From contig MLAK01000637.1 in the NCBI GenBank assembly GCA_001839685.1, positions 18,996 through 82,995 on the forward strand: DNA of 64,000 nt, in the 5' to 3' direction. The stretch comes from Tritrichomonas foetus (lineage: Eukaryota; Parabasalia; Tritrichomonadida; Tritrichomonadidae). Below the pieces are notes generated by a model, which saw only the letters and a list, made by a program, of their open reading frames with translations, ran no database searches and had not been told where the DNA came from. Positions 45,219 through 55,634 of this stretch are shown one piece after another. How positions within the stretch are numbered: the stretch's first letter is position 1; each line of letters starts with the position of its first letter. A program made the position numbers and the translations under genes.

Positions 45219-45673
45219 TACTTTTTAGATAAACGTACTACGATAACGTCTGAAATGAAGTACGTTAGTAAAAAAGAGTCTACCATTTATCAATTCAAAA
45301 TTCTATGTCGAAATTTTCGCAAATTTTCCAAATTTAAAATTCATTTGAATCACTTCTGATGATCAGAATCACATAGCATAATGATCAGAATCACATATTA
45401 TACTAGATTCTAATTAGAATCTCAATATTGACTTTTTTTGGAATTTTTATCACATTTTCCTAAGTGTCAATTTTGATTCGATTAAAATGACTTTTTCTTT
45501 ATGTCTAGCCTTCAAATAAAACCAAGTAAAGTGATAAATTATTACATTATGTGAATGATCAGAAATTTTTATTTAGTTATTTTTTTTTATTTTCCATTTT
45601 GTTTTTGTTTTATAGGACTCCCCTTTTGTTCTTTTTCCTCCATCTTATATTCTGAATATAAAAATTTTCAGAT
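45219..45673. other. Spacer with a 17-bp direct repeat
   Basis: 455 AT-rich bases between the TTC25-like start and the CCT4 3' end. ATGATCAGAATCACATA occurs twice (45359-45375 and 45381-45397). No gene or remnant seen. Confidence 0.5.
45359..45397. repeat. 17-bp direct repeat pair
   Basis: ATGATCAGAATCACATA at 45359-45375 is repeated exactly at 45381-45397 with a five-base gap, about 140 bases upstream of the TTC25-like start. It could be a paired protein-binding site or a replication slip. Confidence 0.7.
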
Positions 45674-47290
45674 TTACCTTGTAGCAAGGATATCATCGAC
45701 CTTCATAATCATTCTTACTGTTTCGACAGCGAATGATACTGCCGACTTTGTCACGAGGAATGGCTGAAGGACGTCTTCCTCCTTCATGTCTGCTGGTCCT
45801 GCAGCAACTACGGATACACCCATATTCATTTGTCCCTTTGTGTGAGCGTCTCTAAGTTGTGTGACTACTTCGAGTGGTCTAAGGCCTGCATTTTCTGCGA
45901 GTGTGTATGGAACGATGTCGAGCGCGTCGGCGAAGCATCTGACGCAGTGTCCGATTTCGCCACCGATTTCATCAGCCTTCTTTGCGAGCTTGACTGCGAG
46001 TTCGACTTCAGCAGCACCACCGCCTGGGAGGAGGGCGCGCTCATAGACGAGTGAACGAATGACACAGAGGGCATCGTGAAGTGATCTTTCGGCTTCTCCA
46101 ATGATGAGCTCGTTTGAACCACGCAAGAGGACTGAAATGGTCTTTGAATGTGATTTCAATCCAGTTATCTTCACAATGGCACCACCTGGTGTTTGCTTCT
46201 CTTCAACGCAGCCTGCGAAGCCGAGCTTGTCAGCAGAAAGTCCTTCAACTGATGCGATTGGCTTGCAGTTAAGTGTGCGGCAGACAAAATCAACATCTGT
46301 GCGCTCGATGTCCTTAACGACAAGGATTCCCTTCTTTTGGAGGAAGGTGAGAGCAAGGTCAGAAATGGCATCCCTTAAAACTGACTTTTGAAGTAAAACA
46401 ACGTTGGCGCCGGTCTTGGAAATGGCTTGAACAAGCTGAAGGATGTATTTGCGTTGTTCGCGTTGGACACGATCCATTTGGTCATAGTCAGTAAGAATGA
46501 CTTGTGAATCCATATCTGTCTTTGGCGGCGAGAGTTGGAATTGAATCATGGCGATTTTCGCATCAGTGATTGTGCGGGGAGCCTGGGCGGATCTGAGGAG
46601 GCGGTGCTCGAAAACAATGCCATCTACAAGTTCAGAGTCTTCCAAAACTCCACCAACTTTCTGAACAACACGGATATCTGTAAGATCGACATTTCCGTTA
46701 TCAACAACTCGAAGAACTGAGTCAACGGCAAGTGGAGCGAGAACATCTGACCATTGTGAGGCGAGCTTTGATGAAAGCGATGTTGTGGCTGAATTGATTA
46801 ATATTTCACGTTCTTCTGGTGTGAATTCCGTCTGGCTCTTGAATGGGATTTTCATTGTGTCGATGATTTTGAGTGATTCTTCACCGACAATTTTCAAGGC
46901 GTCGCTGATGAGGGATGGATGCAATTTCTTCTCAAGGAGGGTCTTGCAAGCGGCCAAAAATGCTCCTGCGAAAATGACAACTGAGGTGGTTCCATCGCCA
47001 GCAGCAACATCCTGGGCTTGTGACATGGAAACCATTAATTTGGATGCAGGGTGAGCTGCTCCCATATGCTTCAAAATAGTGGCGCCATCGTTTGTGATAA
47101 TGACTGTGCCGTCTTTAAGTTGGATAAGTTTGTCCATACCACGTGGGCCGAGTGATGATCGAACTGCATCGGCGACGGATTTAGCTGCGAGGATGCAGGA
47201 CATGCGAACGTCTGTTGGATGCTCTTGGCCTTGAAATGCAGGCGGATTTGTTGCTGATGCGATTGGAGAGGCTGCTGGAGCGTTTGACAT
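45674..47290 (-). CDS. CCT4: T-complex protein 1 subunit delta (CCT4)
   Basis: One of eight paralogous subunits of the cytosolic chaperonin TRiC/CCT, which folds tubulin and actin using ATP. The 538-residue protein is full length. Group II chaperonin motifs are present: SVADAVRSSLGPRGMDKLIQ, TNDGATILK, the ATP-binding AGDGTTSVVIFAG and the C-terminal LLPGGGAAEVELA. Delta is favoured over the other subunits by QFQLSPPKTDMDSQVILTDY with QMDRVQREQRKYIL, and by TADK-type spacing after CKPIA, all as in human CCT4. The ATG at 47290 is used; a TTG ten codons upstream is ignored. Codon use is GC-richer than the neighbours, consistent with high expression. Confidence 0.95.
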   Translation of the reverse strand: MSNAPAASPIASATNPPAFQGQEHPTDVRMSCILAAKSVADAVRSSLGPRGMDKLIQLKDGTVIITNDGATILKHMGAAHPASKLMVSMSQAQDVAAGDGTTSVVIFAGAFLAACKTLLEKKLHPSLISDALKIVGEESLKIIDTMKIPFKSQTEFTPEEREILINSATTSLSSKLASQWSDVLAPLAVDSVLRVVDNGNVDLTDIRVVQKVGGVLEDSELVDGIVFEHRLLRSAQAPRTITDAKIAMIQFQLSPPKTDMDSQVILTDYDQMDRVQREQRKYILQLVQAISKTGANVVLLQKSVLRDAISDLALTFLQKKGILVVKDIERTDVDFVCRTLNCKPIASVEGLSADKLGFAGCVEEKQTPGGAIVKITGLKSHSKTISVLLRGSNELIIGEAERSLHDALCVIRSLVYERALLPGGGAAEVELAVKLAKKADEIGGEIGHCVRCFADALDIVPYTLAENAGLRPLEVVTQLRDAHTKGQMNMGVSVVAAGPADMKEEDVLQPFLVTKSAVSFAVETVRMIMKVDDILATR

Positions 47291-47815
47291 TTTCTCGGAA
47301 AAAATAAATGTTCCGGCCAATCAGAAAGACGAAATTGACAATAATACTGTTATATTTTATTGAATGCAATTGAGAAGACATTGAATATTTTTCTTTCATG
47401 TTTTTTTGTATTTACAGACAATAGAAAGATTTTAACATATGTTTCCTGGTTTATTATGTGTATATTACATCAAATTTAAATATTTTGTTTTGTCCACCAA
47501 TAAAGTATCGATCAAGATATTTCATTTTTCATTGAGATTGATAAAGATTATTTTTAATGTGTACTATAAGATTCTTCTTACTTCAATATTTGTGTTGGTA
47601 ATACTATTTGTGAATTATACCTTCTAGAAAATGAATTAAAATTTAAAACGAGATTTTGTTGTAATGAAAGTTTTTAGAGGCCAAATATATTTTCAAATCT
47701 CTACTCTCACACTGAATTTAACATTTTGTAAAATATTGAAAATAAATTATTAAACGGGATTAAAGGGTGATTTAACAGAAAGGTCAATTACTGATTATAT
47801 GGCCAATTCTCCTTA
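47291..47815. other. Divergent 5' spacer of CCT4 and Ecdysoneless
   Basis: 525 AT-rich bases between two outward-reading genes. AGGTCAA at 47781-47787 is the TTGACC word in reverse, 29 bases before the Ecdysoneless ATG. A 62-codon ORF at 47439 is hydrophobic and low in complexity; I do not accept it. Confidence 0.4.
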
Positions 47816-49132
47816 ATGGAAGGTGTTACCGGAAGTATCTGGTGTAATGCTATAAATTCATCAAATATTGAATCATGGTTTATTGCAGAATGTCGTAGTA
47901 TAATATGGTCTTACAAACCCCCAATTTTATCAAGACCTCACAATCTGTATAATTATTCACAATTTATTTTAACACTTGAGCATAATGGTGATATTCAAGA
48001 TGAAGAATGTATACTTAAAATTTTGGTAAAAATGTCCATCATTTTTATTGATGTTGCTTTTCGAATCCAAACAAATGAAGGTGATTATATCATGTTTGAA
48101 ACAGCACAACTGATTCCAGAAAGTATTGATATTCCAGACGAAGTTTCTATTGTTTATAAAGGAAAATTGCATCATGTTCTTGAAACATTTGCTAATTCAC
48201 CAAACTTGCCAGATAAATTAAATGAAGATACAACATTATTTCCTGAAGAAGTTCAAAAAGCATTTCAAGCATTTCTCAAGAAAAATGATGAACAAATCAT
48301 TTACCAAAATAAGAAATTAATGATTCCGCGTGATTTAAAAAGACTTTTGATTTATGATCCAAATCTAATTTCTAAAATTATTCCAAAAGCTCGGTTTTCT
48401 AAGACTTTCAATAAAGATTTAAAATATGAAGAACATCGAGTTAAGTTCAGAAGATATCATTTTGCTTTACTTGACTCAATGGATATACGAATTCCTCTTG
48501 AATTTGGGAAAATTTGTGGTGAAAAGCCTCTGAGATATCTCAAATTGTCATATCTTTTAACTATTGCTTTTCAAGACATATTAAAATCTAACGAATTATC
48601 AGAAGAAATTCAAAATTCACAAGATAAAGATTTTGATTCGTTAATGCAGCCTTCTGAAAAAAGTCAAGACGAAAAGCATAAAAATGATGAAAAACATGAG
48701 AATGAGAATGATGATGATGATGATGATGATGAAAAATGGATTGATGTAACACCAAAACCAGATTTCAATTTTGAAGATGTTGGTACTGAAATGGCTGAGC
48801 GTGTTGGTGAATTCATGCACGAAATTTCACAATTTGATTCAATCGAGGCTGACGGACCTATTAATTTTGATTTCGATACATTTAAAAATAAACTTGATCA
48901 TTTTTTAGATAGCTCTGATGATGAGAATAATGAAGAAGAGGAAGAAGAAGAAGCAGATGACCAATTATTCGAACATTTAGAAGATGATGAAGAAAAGATC
49001 CTTCGTTGTGTGGCAGATGGCAAAGCACCACCTGAAGAATATGTCAAAGACCATCTTGATCAATCATTTAACTCTCAACCATCTGAACTAGGACCAACAT
49101 CAAACTTTATGCATTTGTTTAACTTCAAATAA
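47816..49132 (+). CDS. ECD: Ecdysoneless (ECD/SGT1) family protein
   Basis: A 438-residue homologue of Ecdysoneless, a factor in pre-mRNA splicing and transcription that binds PRPF8 and the R2TP complex in animals and yeast. The N-terminal domain has WSYKPPILSRPHNLYNYSQF and VAFRIQTNEGDYIMFETAQL with IPESIDIPDEVSIVYKGKLH. The latter follows human [20 protein letters not shown]. The C-terminus follows the human order closely: an acidic run, DEKWIDVTPKPDF, MAERVGEFMHEISQ, INFDFDTFKNKLDHFL, an acidic run again, and the final LGPTSNFMHLF matching human AGPASNLLQSM. The central region is shorter than in human ECD (644 residues). Confidence 0.85.
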   Translation: MEGVTGSIWCNAINSSNIESWFIAECRSIIWSYKPPILSRPHNLYNYSQFILTLEHNGDIQDEECILKILVKMSIIFIDVAFRIQTNEGDYIMFETAQLIPESIDIPDEVSIVYKGKLHHVLETFANSPNLPDKLNEDTTLFPEEVQKAFQAFLKKNDEQIIYQNKKLMIPRDLKRLLIYDPNLISKIIPKARFSKTFNKDLKYEEHRVKFRRYHFALLDSMDIRIPLEFGKICGEKPLRYLKLSYLLTIAFQDILKSNELSEEIQNSQDKDFDSLMQPSEKSQDEKHKNDEKHENENDDDDDDDEKWIDVTPKPDFNFEDVGTEMAERVGEFMHEISQFDSIEADGPINFDFDTFKNKLDHFLDSSDDENNEEEEEEEADDQLFEHLEDDEEKILRCVADGKAPPEEYVKDHLDQSFNSQPSELGPTSNFMHLFNFK

Positions 49133-49400
49133 TCCAGATAAACTGTTTGTATTTCATAAAAGGAATAAATCTTAATTTTAAATCGATATAATCTTTATTC
49201 TAACTAATTACAAAATATAAAACCTTACAATTACAAAAAGTAAGATAATATGGAAAAACTTGTTCATGATATTTATCTTTCGTTAAAATTATTCCATTGT
49301 AACGAAATATAATAAAATAACATTTTCTACTGTATTCAAATAAGAAAAATAAGCTACAAAATGAAGTCTGATCTTAAAGGAAATGAAAATATGGAATTAA

Positions 49401-51197
49401 TCATCGGCTAGTTCTAGGTTTGGGTGGACAAGTAAACAAATTCTTTATTGGAAGCCTTTGACTCCAATAGTCAACTTGATTATCGTTGCTTTCTTTTGTT
49501 TTTTTCGCAAGTAGCCCATTTCTAGAAAGTGCTTCAATCATTTGTTTAGAGCAAAACTTTTGTGATAAATGTTCAATCTCATCTTTCAAATCTGGAATTG
49601 CTGGAAAGTTGTTAAAAGTAGCTTCATTTTGTATTGCTAAACCAACAATCATTTGCCAAATGAGTGAAGGATGGTATTTTGCAACCCATTGTTCAATTGC
49701 AGCACGAATATTCAATACCATGTTATTTTGTTGCTTCATAAAAGACAGAATTTCATTATAGTTTTCAATTCCTTTTTGCGATTCATTTATTTTATTACAA
49801 AACCATTCTGTTCTTGTCATAGATGATGCCGATGGAAACTCTTTTTCAAGATCATTTAAGGCATCCTTAACATTTGATGGTGTACGTTTATGTAAAATTG
49901 GGGTTCGAGCTGATGAAATATGTTGTGAAATAGAACTTGAATGAGACATAAGATATGAATGTGATCGAGATGGACCAACTTTTTGATCCTGACAAAGTGA
50001 AAAGAACTGTCGAAAGAATTTAATTGCTAATGAATGATTATTAGTTAATTCAAAGATATGCAAAATTGATGACAAATATTCGATATTAGGTAATCTTGCA
50101 CAAATTGTGGCAAATCCATACAATGCTTTAGAATTCAGAGATTGTAAATAAAACTGTGGGAATTTGAAACTCAGTTCAATTTTATATATTTCTGATGTAT
50201 CCAAATCAATTACTGATTCTTGTTCTCTTAAATAAGCTGCACATTGACCACAAACAGCTGTTGCAAATTGTTTAGGAAGTGTTGTGATAAAAGGAGGTGT
50301 ATTAGTGGTATCAATAATTGAAATGAAACTATTAGGTGCAAATACAAAAATAAGAGATTCTTTTTGAAATACACAAATTGGAATATCAGAAGCAACACCA
50401 GAAACAGTAACTGTTTGACTGAATACAGTTGGAAATGTAGATATGTGAAATGAACAACTTGCATTTGTGCCTGTAAATAATTGTTGAATCATCACATATG
50501 ACTGACCTCTCTTAAAAATGTAAATTCGGTAATTTGTTGTTCGAAAAAGTGGAAGATGATTTAGATTAATTGGAAGAAGTGAAAAATCATTTGGTAGTTT
50601 TGCTTGTGGATGAACCATTACTTTACATGTTGTCATTGATGTGAATTTTGAATGAATAATATTCAATGTATAAGAAAATTTAACACCATAAATTAGTGAC
50701 AAAATTTCATTGGTTTTATCATAACTGAACCATATCACATTATTAAATGTTTTTATTTTTGTTATATTGATCTTCTGCTTTGTAACTTCAACATTTGCAA
50801 GAGATAATATTTCTGATGAATATATCATAAAATTAATAGAATTATTTCCATCAACAAAAAATGCATTCACTGGTTCTTTATACAAACATTCATATGATAC
50901 AGAATTTCTTAATAAGCAATATATTTTTGATCGAAATGCAATTTCCCCATTTTTGATAATTATTTTCTCAGTTACATGAAGAAGCTCATTATCACTAGAA
51001 AGTGATGCATTAATGATATCCATATTATGATCCATTTTAAAAACCAAAAGGGAAGTAGAATCTTTTTGAATTAATTGGATTGCTGTTTTATTTTTTCGAA
51101 ATGATCCAATAAGCAAATAATCAGGTCTTGTTTGAAGAACACGTATTTGGCCGTAGTCATTTTGTAGCGAATTAAAGCAAGGAATCAAATTAAACAT
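49401..51197 (-). CDS. Unknown protein, possibly GSAP/pigeon-like
   Basis: A 598-residue protein in two halves. Residues 1-350 are beta-rich with repeated strand-turn patterns, probably a beta-propeller (PDYLLIGSFRKNKTAIQLIQ, then NVIWFSYDKTNEILSLIYGV). Residues 350-598 are helical (LSSILHIFELTNNHSLAIKF, then FRQFFSL) with a Ser-rich loop near 425-450. The layout and the segment around NVIWFSYDKTNEILSLIY recall gamma-secretase-activating protein (pigeon), in which a propeller precedes a helical region. It is shorter than GSAP (about 850) and the resemblance is weak. Membrane-traffic propeller-solenoid proteins are an alternative. Confidence 0.6.
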   Translation of the reverse strand: MFNLIPCFNSLQNDYGQIRVLQTRPDYLLIGSFRKNKTAIQLIQKDSTSLLVFKMDHNMDIINASLSSDNELLHVTEKIIIKNGEIAFRSKIYCLLRNSVSYECLYKEPVNAFFVDGNNSINFMIYSSEILSLANVEVTKQKINITKIKTFNNVIWFSYDKTNEILSLIYGVKFSYTLNIIHSKFTSMTTCKVMVHPQAKLPNDFSLLPINLNHLPLFRTTNYRIYIFKRGQSYVMIQQLFTGTNASCSFHISTFPTVFSQTVTVSGVASDIPICVFQKESLIFVFAPNSFISIIDTTNTPPFITTLPKQFATAVCGQCAAYLREQESVIDLDTSEIYKIELSFKFPQFYLQSLNSKALYGFATICARLPNIEYLSSILHIFELTNNHSLAIKFFRQFFSLCQDQKVGPSRSHSYLMSHSSSISQHISSARTPILHKRTPSNVKDALNDLEKEFPSASSMTRTEWFCNKINESQKGIENYNEILSFMKQQNNMVLNIRAAIEQWVAKYHPSLIWQMIVGLAIQNEATFNNFPAIPDLKDEIEHLSQKFCSKQMIEALSRNGLLAKKTKESNDNQVDYWSQRLPIKNLFTCPPKPRTSR

Positions 51198-52776
51198 TCA
51201 AGAAGTTTTGATATATTTTTATTTCGGAATTGAATAATCAGTCAACTTTTTCTGAAAATAATCAAACGATGTTTACTTTCGGAAAAAGTTTGATTATTTA
51301 ACAATTTGTATTCAATTGCTTTGTCGTTCTTGAATAATTCTATTATTTTCAATACAATTCTGCATCTATGATCATTATTTCTTTTTAAATCTTTCTTAAG
51401 ATGCCGATAGAACGTATATAACTCCCCAATCTTCTTGTTGTGCTTAGATTTTGCAAAATTTAATTTTCATTATTTGAGATAATTATTATCAAAGATTTTT
51501 TCGCAAAATTTTTAGACAGATTTTTAGAAAATTGCCTTTCTTACTTATGTTCATTTGAATGGCGAAAAAAAATTTGTATGATACGATACATAAATTTTTC
51601 TTAATGACTCTGAATTGATTCCTATCTTGACAAGAAATATGTATTGTCAAAACCCGATCAAAGATTGAATTAGTAGATGAACAAGAGCTTTCCTTTCATT
51701 TCTTGGCGCCAATATTCGTTCATTCTGCAGGAAATATATTATTGAGCATTTAAAATTATGAAAATTGAAAAAAGTCATGTTTACTTTCATATTGGTGATT
51801 GGATACAGTCTCACTTAGTGAACCGAAAAATGAAATGAAAATTATTTTAATCACCCTTTTTTTCCATATAATATTAAATTATATTTTATTATTTTTATTT
51901 TCCATTATTCATATTTTAGAATCACTTAATACTTTTATTAGAGTATTCACATTTTTAAATAAATCTGTAAAATAAATAAAAAGATATTCGAGTTTTCCCA
52001 AAAATCAGCTTTTTGAATTATAAATCTATTCAATTTATCTGATTTTAACTTCAAAATACCTTGATGGTTTCCTGAATAAAGTTTATTATTGTTACGGTAC
52101 TCTTATGTAATACAGTTATTTATTAAAATATTAAAATATGGTGAGTTTCATGCGTTCAATCTGATACCGATCAGGCTAAATTCTCCTTTCCATTTTCTTT
52201 TTAACCATTGATAACAACTAGATTGCTTCTGATTTTTTGATTTTCTTATAACCCAAAATCTTAAGCTTTTTTATATTCGATTAACACTTTCCCTGACATC
52301 TTCATAATCAGGACCCTATAATTAGGTTGTATATCCAAACATCAACAAACATCCATGTTCGAACATAGAGCCTTAATTATCATCAGGAAAACATTCATAT
52401 TATTTTTTTACAGCAAAAAGAAAAAATTTGATTCATAGAATAAAGTTCAATACGAGTATGATGGTTATTCCTTGTCTGCATGTCATTTAGATTGTGCGAA
52501 GCTTCTATTTTCTGTTTATGAATCGCGTCCACTCTTTTAAACATAAATCTGATAGATATTCTGATTCATCTTCATTGCTGTGGCGATTTTAGACAGAACA
52601 AAACAAAAATATCATATTGTCAGTATGAAGTAAATAATTTACTGCTGTTATCCTTTTAAATAATAGCGAGTTTTCTTTTCGGCAAGACCAAGTAAGTCAC
52701 TGTGATTTTTGGAAATCCAATATCTGGAAAGAAAATATAAAGAAGAAAGAAACAATCATAATGCTTGAACAGTAAT
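51198..52776. other. Spacer of 1.6 kb with scattered coding remnants
   Basis: Mostly AT-rich. Protein-like stretches are at 51666-51752 (IELVDEQELSFHFLAPIFVH), overlapping a 22-codon ATG frame, and at 52439-52592 (listed separately). No intact gene or RNA gene was recognised. Confidence 0.4.
52439..52592 (+). pseudogene. Short decayed coding fragment
   Basis: A 33-codon frame without ATG (52439-52537) reads NKVQYEYDGYSLSACHLDCA, then KLLFSVYESRPLF and a stop. Overlapping it in another frame, ATG 52518 to TAG 52590-52592 reads MNRVHSFKHKSDRYSDSSSL-LWRF. The two together could be one sequence broken by a frameshift near 52530. The content is protein-like compared with the flanks, but the fragment is short and unidentified. 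Confidence 0.25.
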
Positions 52777-54708
52777 TTACTGGAATGTAACCTTTGATTT
52801 GAGGGAGAGTTTGACTCTTCCGAGTTCTTCTGCTCCCTCGAATTTCTTAGCGAGTGCCTTCTTTTGGTTCTTTGGTGCGCTGACGCTTATTTCGACATTG
52901 GTTTCATCACCAAGCTCCTTGGCTGGAACTTCAGCGAATCCGACAACAACATCATCTCCTTCTTCGAACTTCTCGAGGATTGTTACGCGGATTGAATCTC
53001 CCTTCTTGACGCGTGGGAAATTGAATTCCTTGTTCAATTCGATGTCTCCGAATTGTTCAGTTGGTTCAGTTTCGACATTATATTTCTTCTTTTCATGTCC
53101 CTTTCCATGAAGTGAGATTCTTGCGTAAACACTTTTAGCATTTTGGCCTTGGAAGACGTTAAGAAGGTTGCTCAAAACACCATCAACGGTTTGGTTACGG
53201 ATTGGCTTATCTTCATAGTCATCAACAGCGTGGCGTGGCTCGTAGTGGAAGCGCTCGGAGCTTGAATGGATTGTTGATGAAAGTGATGATGAGCAAGAAT
53301 CATAGCCAGTGAAATCAGTTGAGTAATCAGAGTTGATTTCTTGCCACTCGAAATGACAGTGATGTTCTGGATCGTCATCATAGATTTCATCATTATCACA
53401 TCTTGTGAGTCTGATTCGAAGATGGACTTGTCCGGATGCAGCGTCGTGTAAGGCATACCAATTATCTGTTTCTTGATTTAATGGGAAGCGTGTGAGGTGA
53501 AGCCTTACATTACCAAAGCGGTGATGCTTGTCCTGAACTTTAAGCTCAAGATATCTACGCTGCTCAACTCTAGAAAACAGAATTCGGTGGTCCCACTGTG
53601 GCTCAGTTGGCTGATTCGACTCGCGAGTCTTCTTGATGTTCTTGTCGATGTTGAGGACACAAAGCGGCTTGTCACCTGGATTGGCTGTGATTTCTTTACC
53701 TTCAATAACGTTAACTTCAACGTTGAAGAGATCGTGCTTGAAGGCGACAGATCCGTCGAATGGGATTTTGTTCTTTTCAAGAAGTTGGCAACGGAAGCGA
53801 ACAATACAGCCCTTTTCGTCCGGATTTCCAACACCGCTGTTCATGCTCAAGTTGTGGGTGGTGATTTCGTTTGGACGAGCTTGTGCAAGCTGGAATGAAG
53901 CTGTTGCAAGATCAACTGGCTTTCCATCAACATCAGTGCGAAGAGTGAGCTTGACAATTTGATGTGCATAATCGTCGGCCATGTAGCAGTGAAGCTCGTT
54001 CCAGACTGGGTTGGTAGTTTCAATGCATGTTGAGGTCTTCTGCTCTTGGACGTTGGAAGCTGGCTTGATGCGTGTGAAGAGATATGGTGATGGTTGATTC
54101 TTGTTGATTAGTGGAACGTTTTCGGCTTTGATGAAGTGGATCCATGCACGATAGTATGTGGTACCCCACTTCCTTTCTTCCCAGGAGATACTTCCGAGGT
54201 CTGCGATATGGAATTCGCAAGTCATTGTTCCGGCGCTTCCTTCCTTGGAGCGCTTGTCGCGGAGTGGCTTGCCGTCTCTCGATTTGAAGAACTTGAATGT
54301 GTGGGAAACAATGCTTCCGAGTTCGAGATCGCAGATTGGAATTTGAGCATAAGCGATGCAGCGGTCTTCTGGTGATGGTTCTTCTCCTTTGGCAGTGAAA
54401 ACGGTAACTTTGAGAAGATCACTGCCAACGCAGTAACCGTCGAGCTGCAATTCCTCGGTATAGACTGGACCGCGTGTCTTGGCGTGTGCTGGAGTTAAGG
54501 CACGGGCATCGGCTCCTTGGACCTGGAAAACGACATATGGGTTGATTGTTTGGTCGCTATTGGGGTTATAAAGGCGCTTGCATGAGATCTTTCGAACATT
54601 GATCTTGTAAGTGGTTTGGTAAACCTTAAGCTTCTTAACCTTTTGGCTTTCAGCATGTTCTGCATGCTGGGCAAGAACGTCGGCCATTTCTTCTGGGTTT
54701 TCAGCCAT
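52777..54708 (-). CDS. Protein with multiple C2 domains
   Basis: A 643-residue soluble protein with about four C2-like beta-sandwiches: 33-165 (YKINVRKISCKRLYNPNSDQ, then INPYVVFQVQG), 180-310 (YYRAWIHFIKAENVPLINKN, QPSPYLFTRIKPA, TTNPVWNELHCYMAD), 320-440 (HDLFNVEVNVIEGKEITANP) and 520-640 (SVYARISLHGKGHEKKKYNV). An acidic/Ser-rich linker lies at 440-510. C2 domains bind phospholipids, often with Ca2+. The loop aspartates of Ca2+-binding C2 domains are only partly present, so Ca2+ dependence is uncertain. There is no membrane anchor, so it is not a ferlin or synaptotagmin in structure. Codon use resembles highly expressed genes (CCT4, NOG1). An initiator-like TCACT is 10-14 bases before the ATG. 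Confidence 0.8.
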   Translation of the reverse strand: MAENPEEMADVLAQHAEHAESQKVKKLKVYQTTYKINVRKISCKRLYNPNSDQTINPYVVFQVQGADARALTPAHAKTRGPVYTEELQLDGYCVGSDLLKVTVFTAKGEEPSPEDRCIAYAQIPICDLELGSIVSHTFKFFKSRDGKPLRDKRSKEGSAGTMTCEFHIADLGSISWEERKWGTTYYRAWIHFIKAENVPLINKNQPSPYLFTRIKPASNVQEQKTSTCIETTNPVWNELHCYMADDYAHQIVKLTLRTDVDGKPVDLATASFQLAQARPNEITTHNLSMNSGVGNPDEKGCIVRFRCQLLEKNKIPFDGSVAFKHDLFNVEVNVIEGKEITANPGDKPLCVLNIDKNIKKTRESNQPTEPQWDHRILFSRVEQRRYLELKVQDKHHRFGNVRLHLTRFPLNQETDNWYALHDAASGQVHLRIRLTRCDNDEIYDDDPEHHCHFEWQEINSDYSTDFTGYDSCSSSLSSTIHSSSERFHYEPRHAVDDYEDKPIRNQTVDGVLSNLLNVFQGQNAKSVYARISLHGKGHEKKKYNVETEPTEQFGDIELNKEFNFPRVKKGDSIRVTILEKFEEGDDVVVGFAEVPAKELGDETNVEISVSAPKNQKKALAKKFEGAEELGRVKLSLKSKVTFQ

Positions 54709-54717
54709 TTTTCCTTA

Positions 54718-54722
54718 AGTGA
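54718..54722 (-). promoter_or_regulatory. Initiator-like sequence of the C2 gene
   Basis: TCACT on the minus strand, 10-14 bases before the ATG at 54708, fits TCA-Py-(T/A). A TCACA lies just upstream of it. Confidence 0.3.
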
Positions 54723-55601
54723 TGTGACGTTAATTCGTTTATTTCAAATTCTTCTCAAAAAGCATCTGAAAAATGGGATTCTGGATTCTGAATCATTGAG
54801 AATATTTTACATTGCTACATGGGAACACTCATTCAAATTGTGAAAGAAATAGTTTTATTTTTGATAAAATGAGAACTACAGGATAGAAACTTTCTGAAAA
54901 GAACATTTGAGTATATTTAACAAATGACATCTTTTTAGCATTGAATTTATCTATGTCAAAGATGAAAAAAAAACTTTTTGCAAATGCTTAGAAAAAGGAA
55001 ATTGAAGGTCGAAACCTTTGAGGACATAATTTGATGCTTTCTGAAACTTGAAGGTTATATTATTTTCTACTTAAAATTCATATTTAGAATGACGAATTTT
55101 AAAGTCAAAAACCTCTTAAAAGACAAGATACTGAACGAAACGTTGAAATCATCTGATCTAACTTTTTGAATATTTTCAGTCTTTCAAATTAACACAAAAT
55201 TTTTATCTCTTATTTTATCTAGCTGTATTACCATATCAAAAGATTTAGACACGTTAGTTATTTGATGAATTGGCCTGATTGATCAACATTGAAATTTAAA
55301 TAATCTTCAGAAATTTACCATCATTGAATTGAATTTTATGACGAACATAATGGCTTTAATGTTAACAACAAATAAAAAGACATGAATAGCTCGAAACTAA
55401 ATATACAAACTTTACATGCACACTCAAAATTTCTTATTAAAAAGTGAAAAAACTGAATTCGAAAATTCATTCATATCTTATTTGGTCAATGATATTTTAT
55501 GGTGATATTAATGAAATTCATATATATTTTATGCCATAATATCATATAACATCAATCATATGAAAAAAGTGTTGGCCGCTTATTTCAGAGTACAATTGAA
55601 G

Positions 55602-55634
55602 ATTGAGAGATCACATTTCACCAAATCTCTCAAT
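55602..55634. repeat. Inverted repeat, 10-bp stem
   Basis: ATTGAGAGAT (55602-55611) pairs perfectly with ATCTCTCAAT (55625-55634) across a 13-base loop. A related ATTGAGAGA occurs again near 55682. No neighbouring gene end explains it as a terminator. Confidence 0.5.

Noticed and set aside
47439..47627. 62-codon hydrophobic ORF between CCT4 and Ecdysoneless
   Set aside because: Low complexity, in a divergent promoter spacer; nothing supports expression.
53497..53962. Antisense frames of up to 133 codons inside the C2 gene
   Set aside because: They mirror the GC-richer codon use of the real gene and show no domain; the same holds for antisense frames in CCT4 and NOG1.
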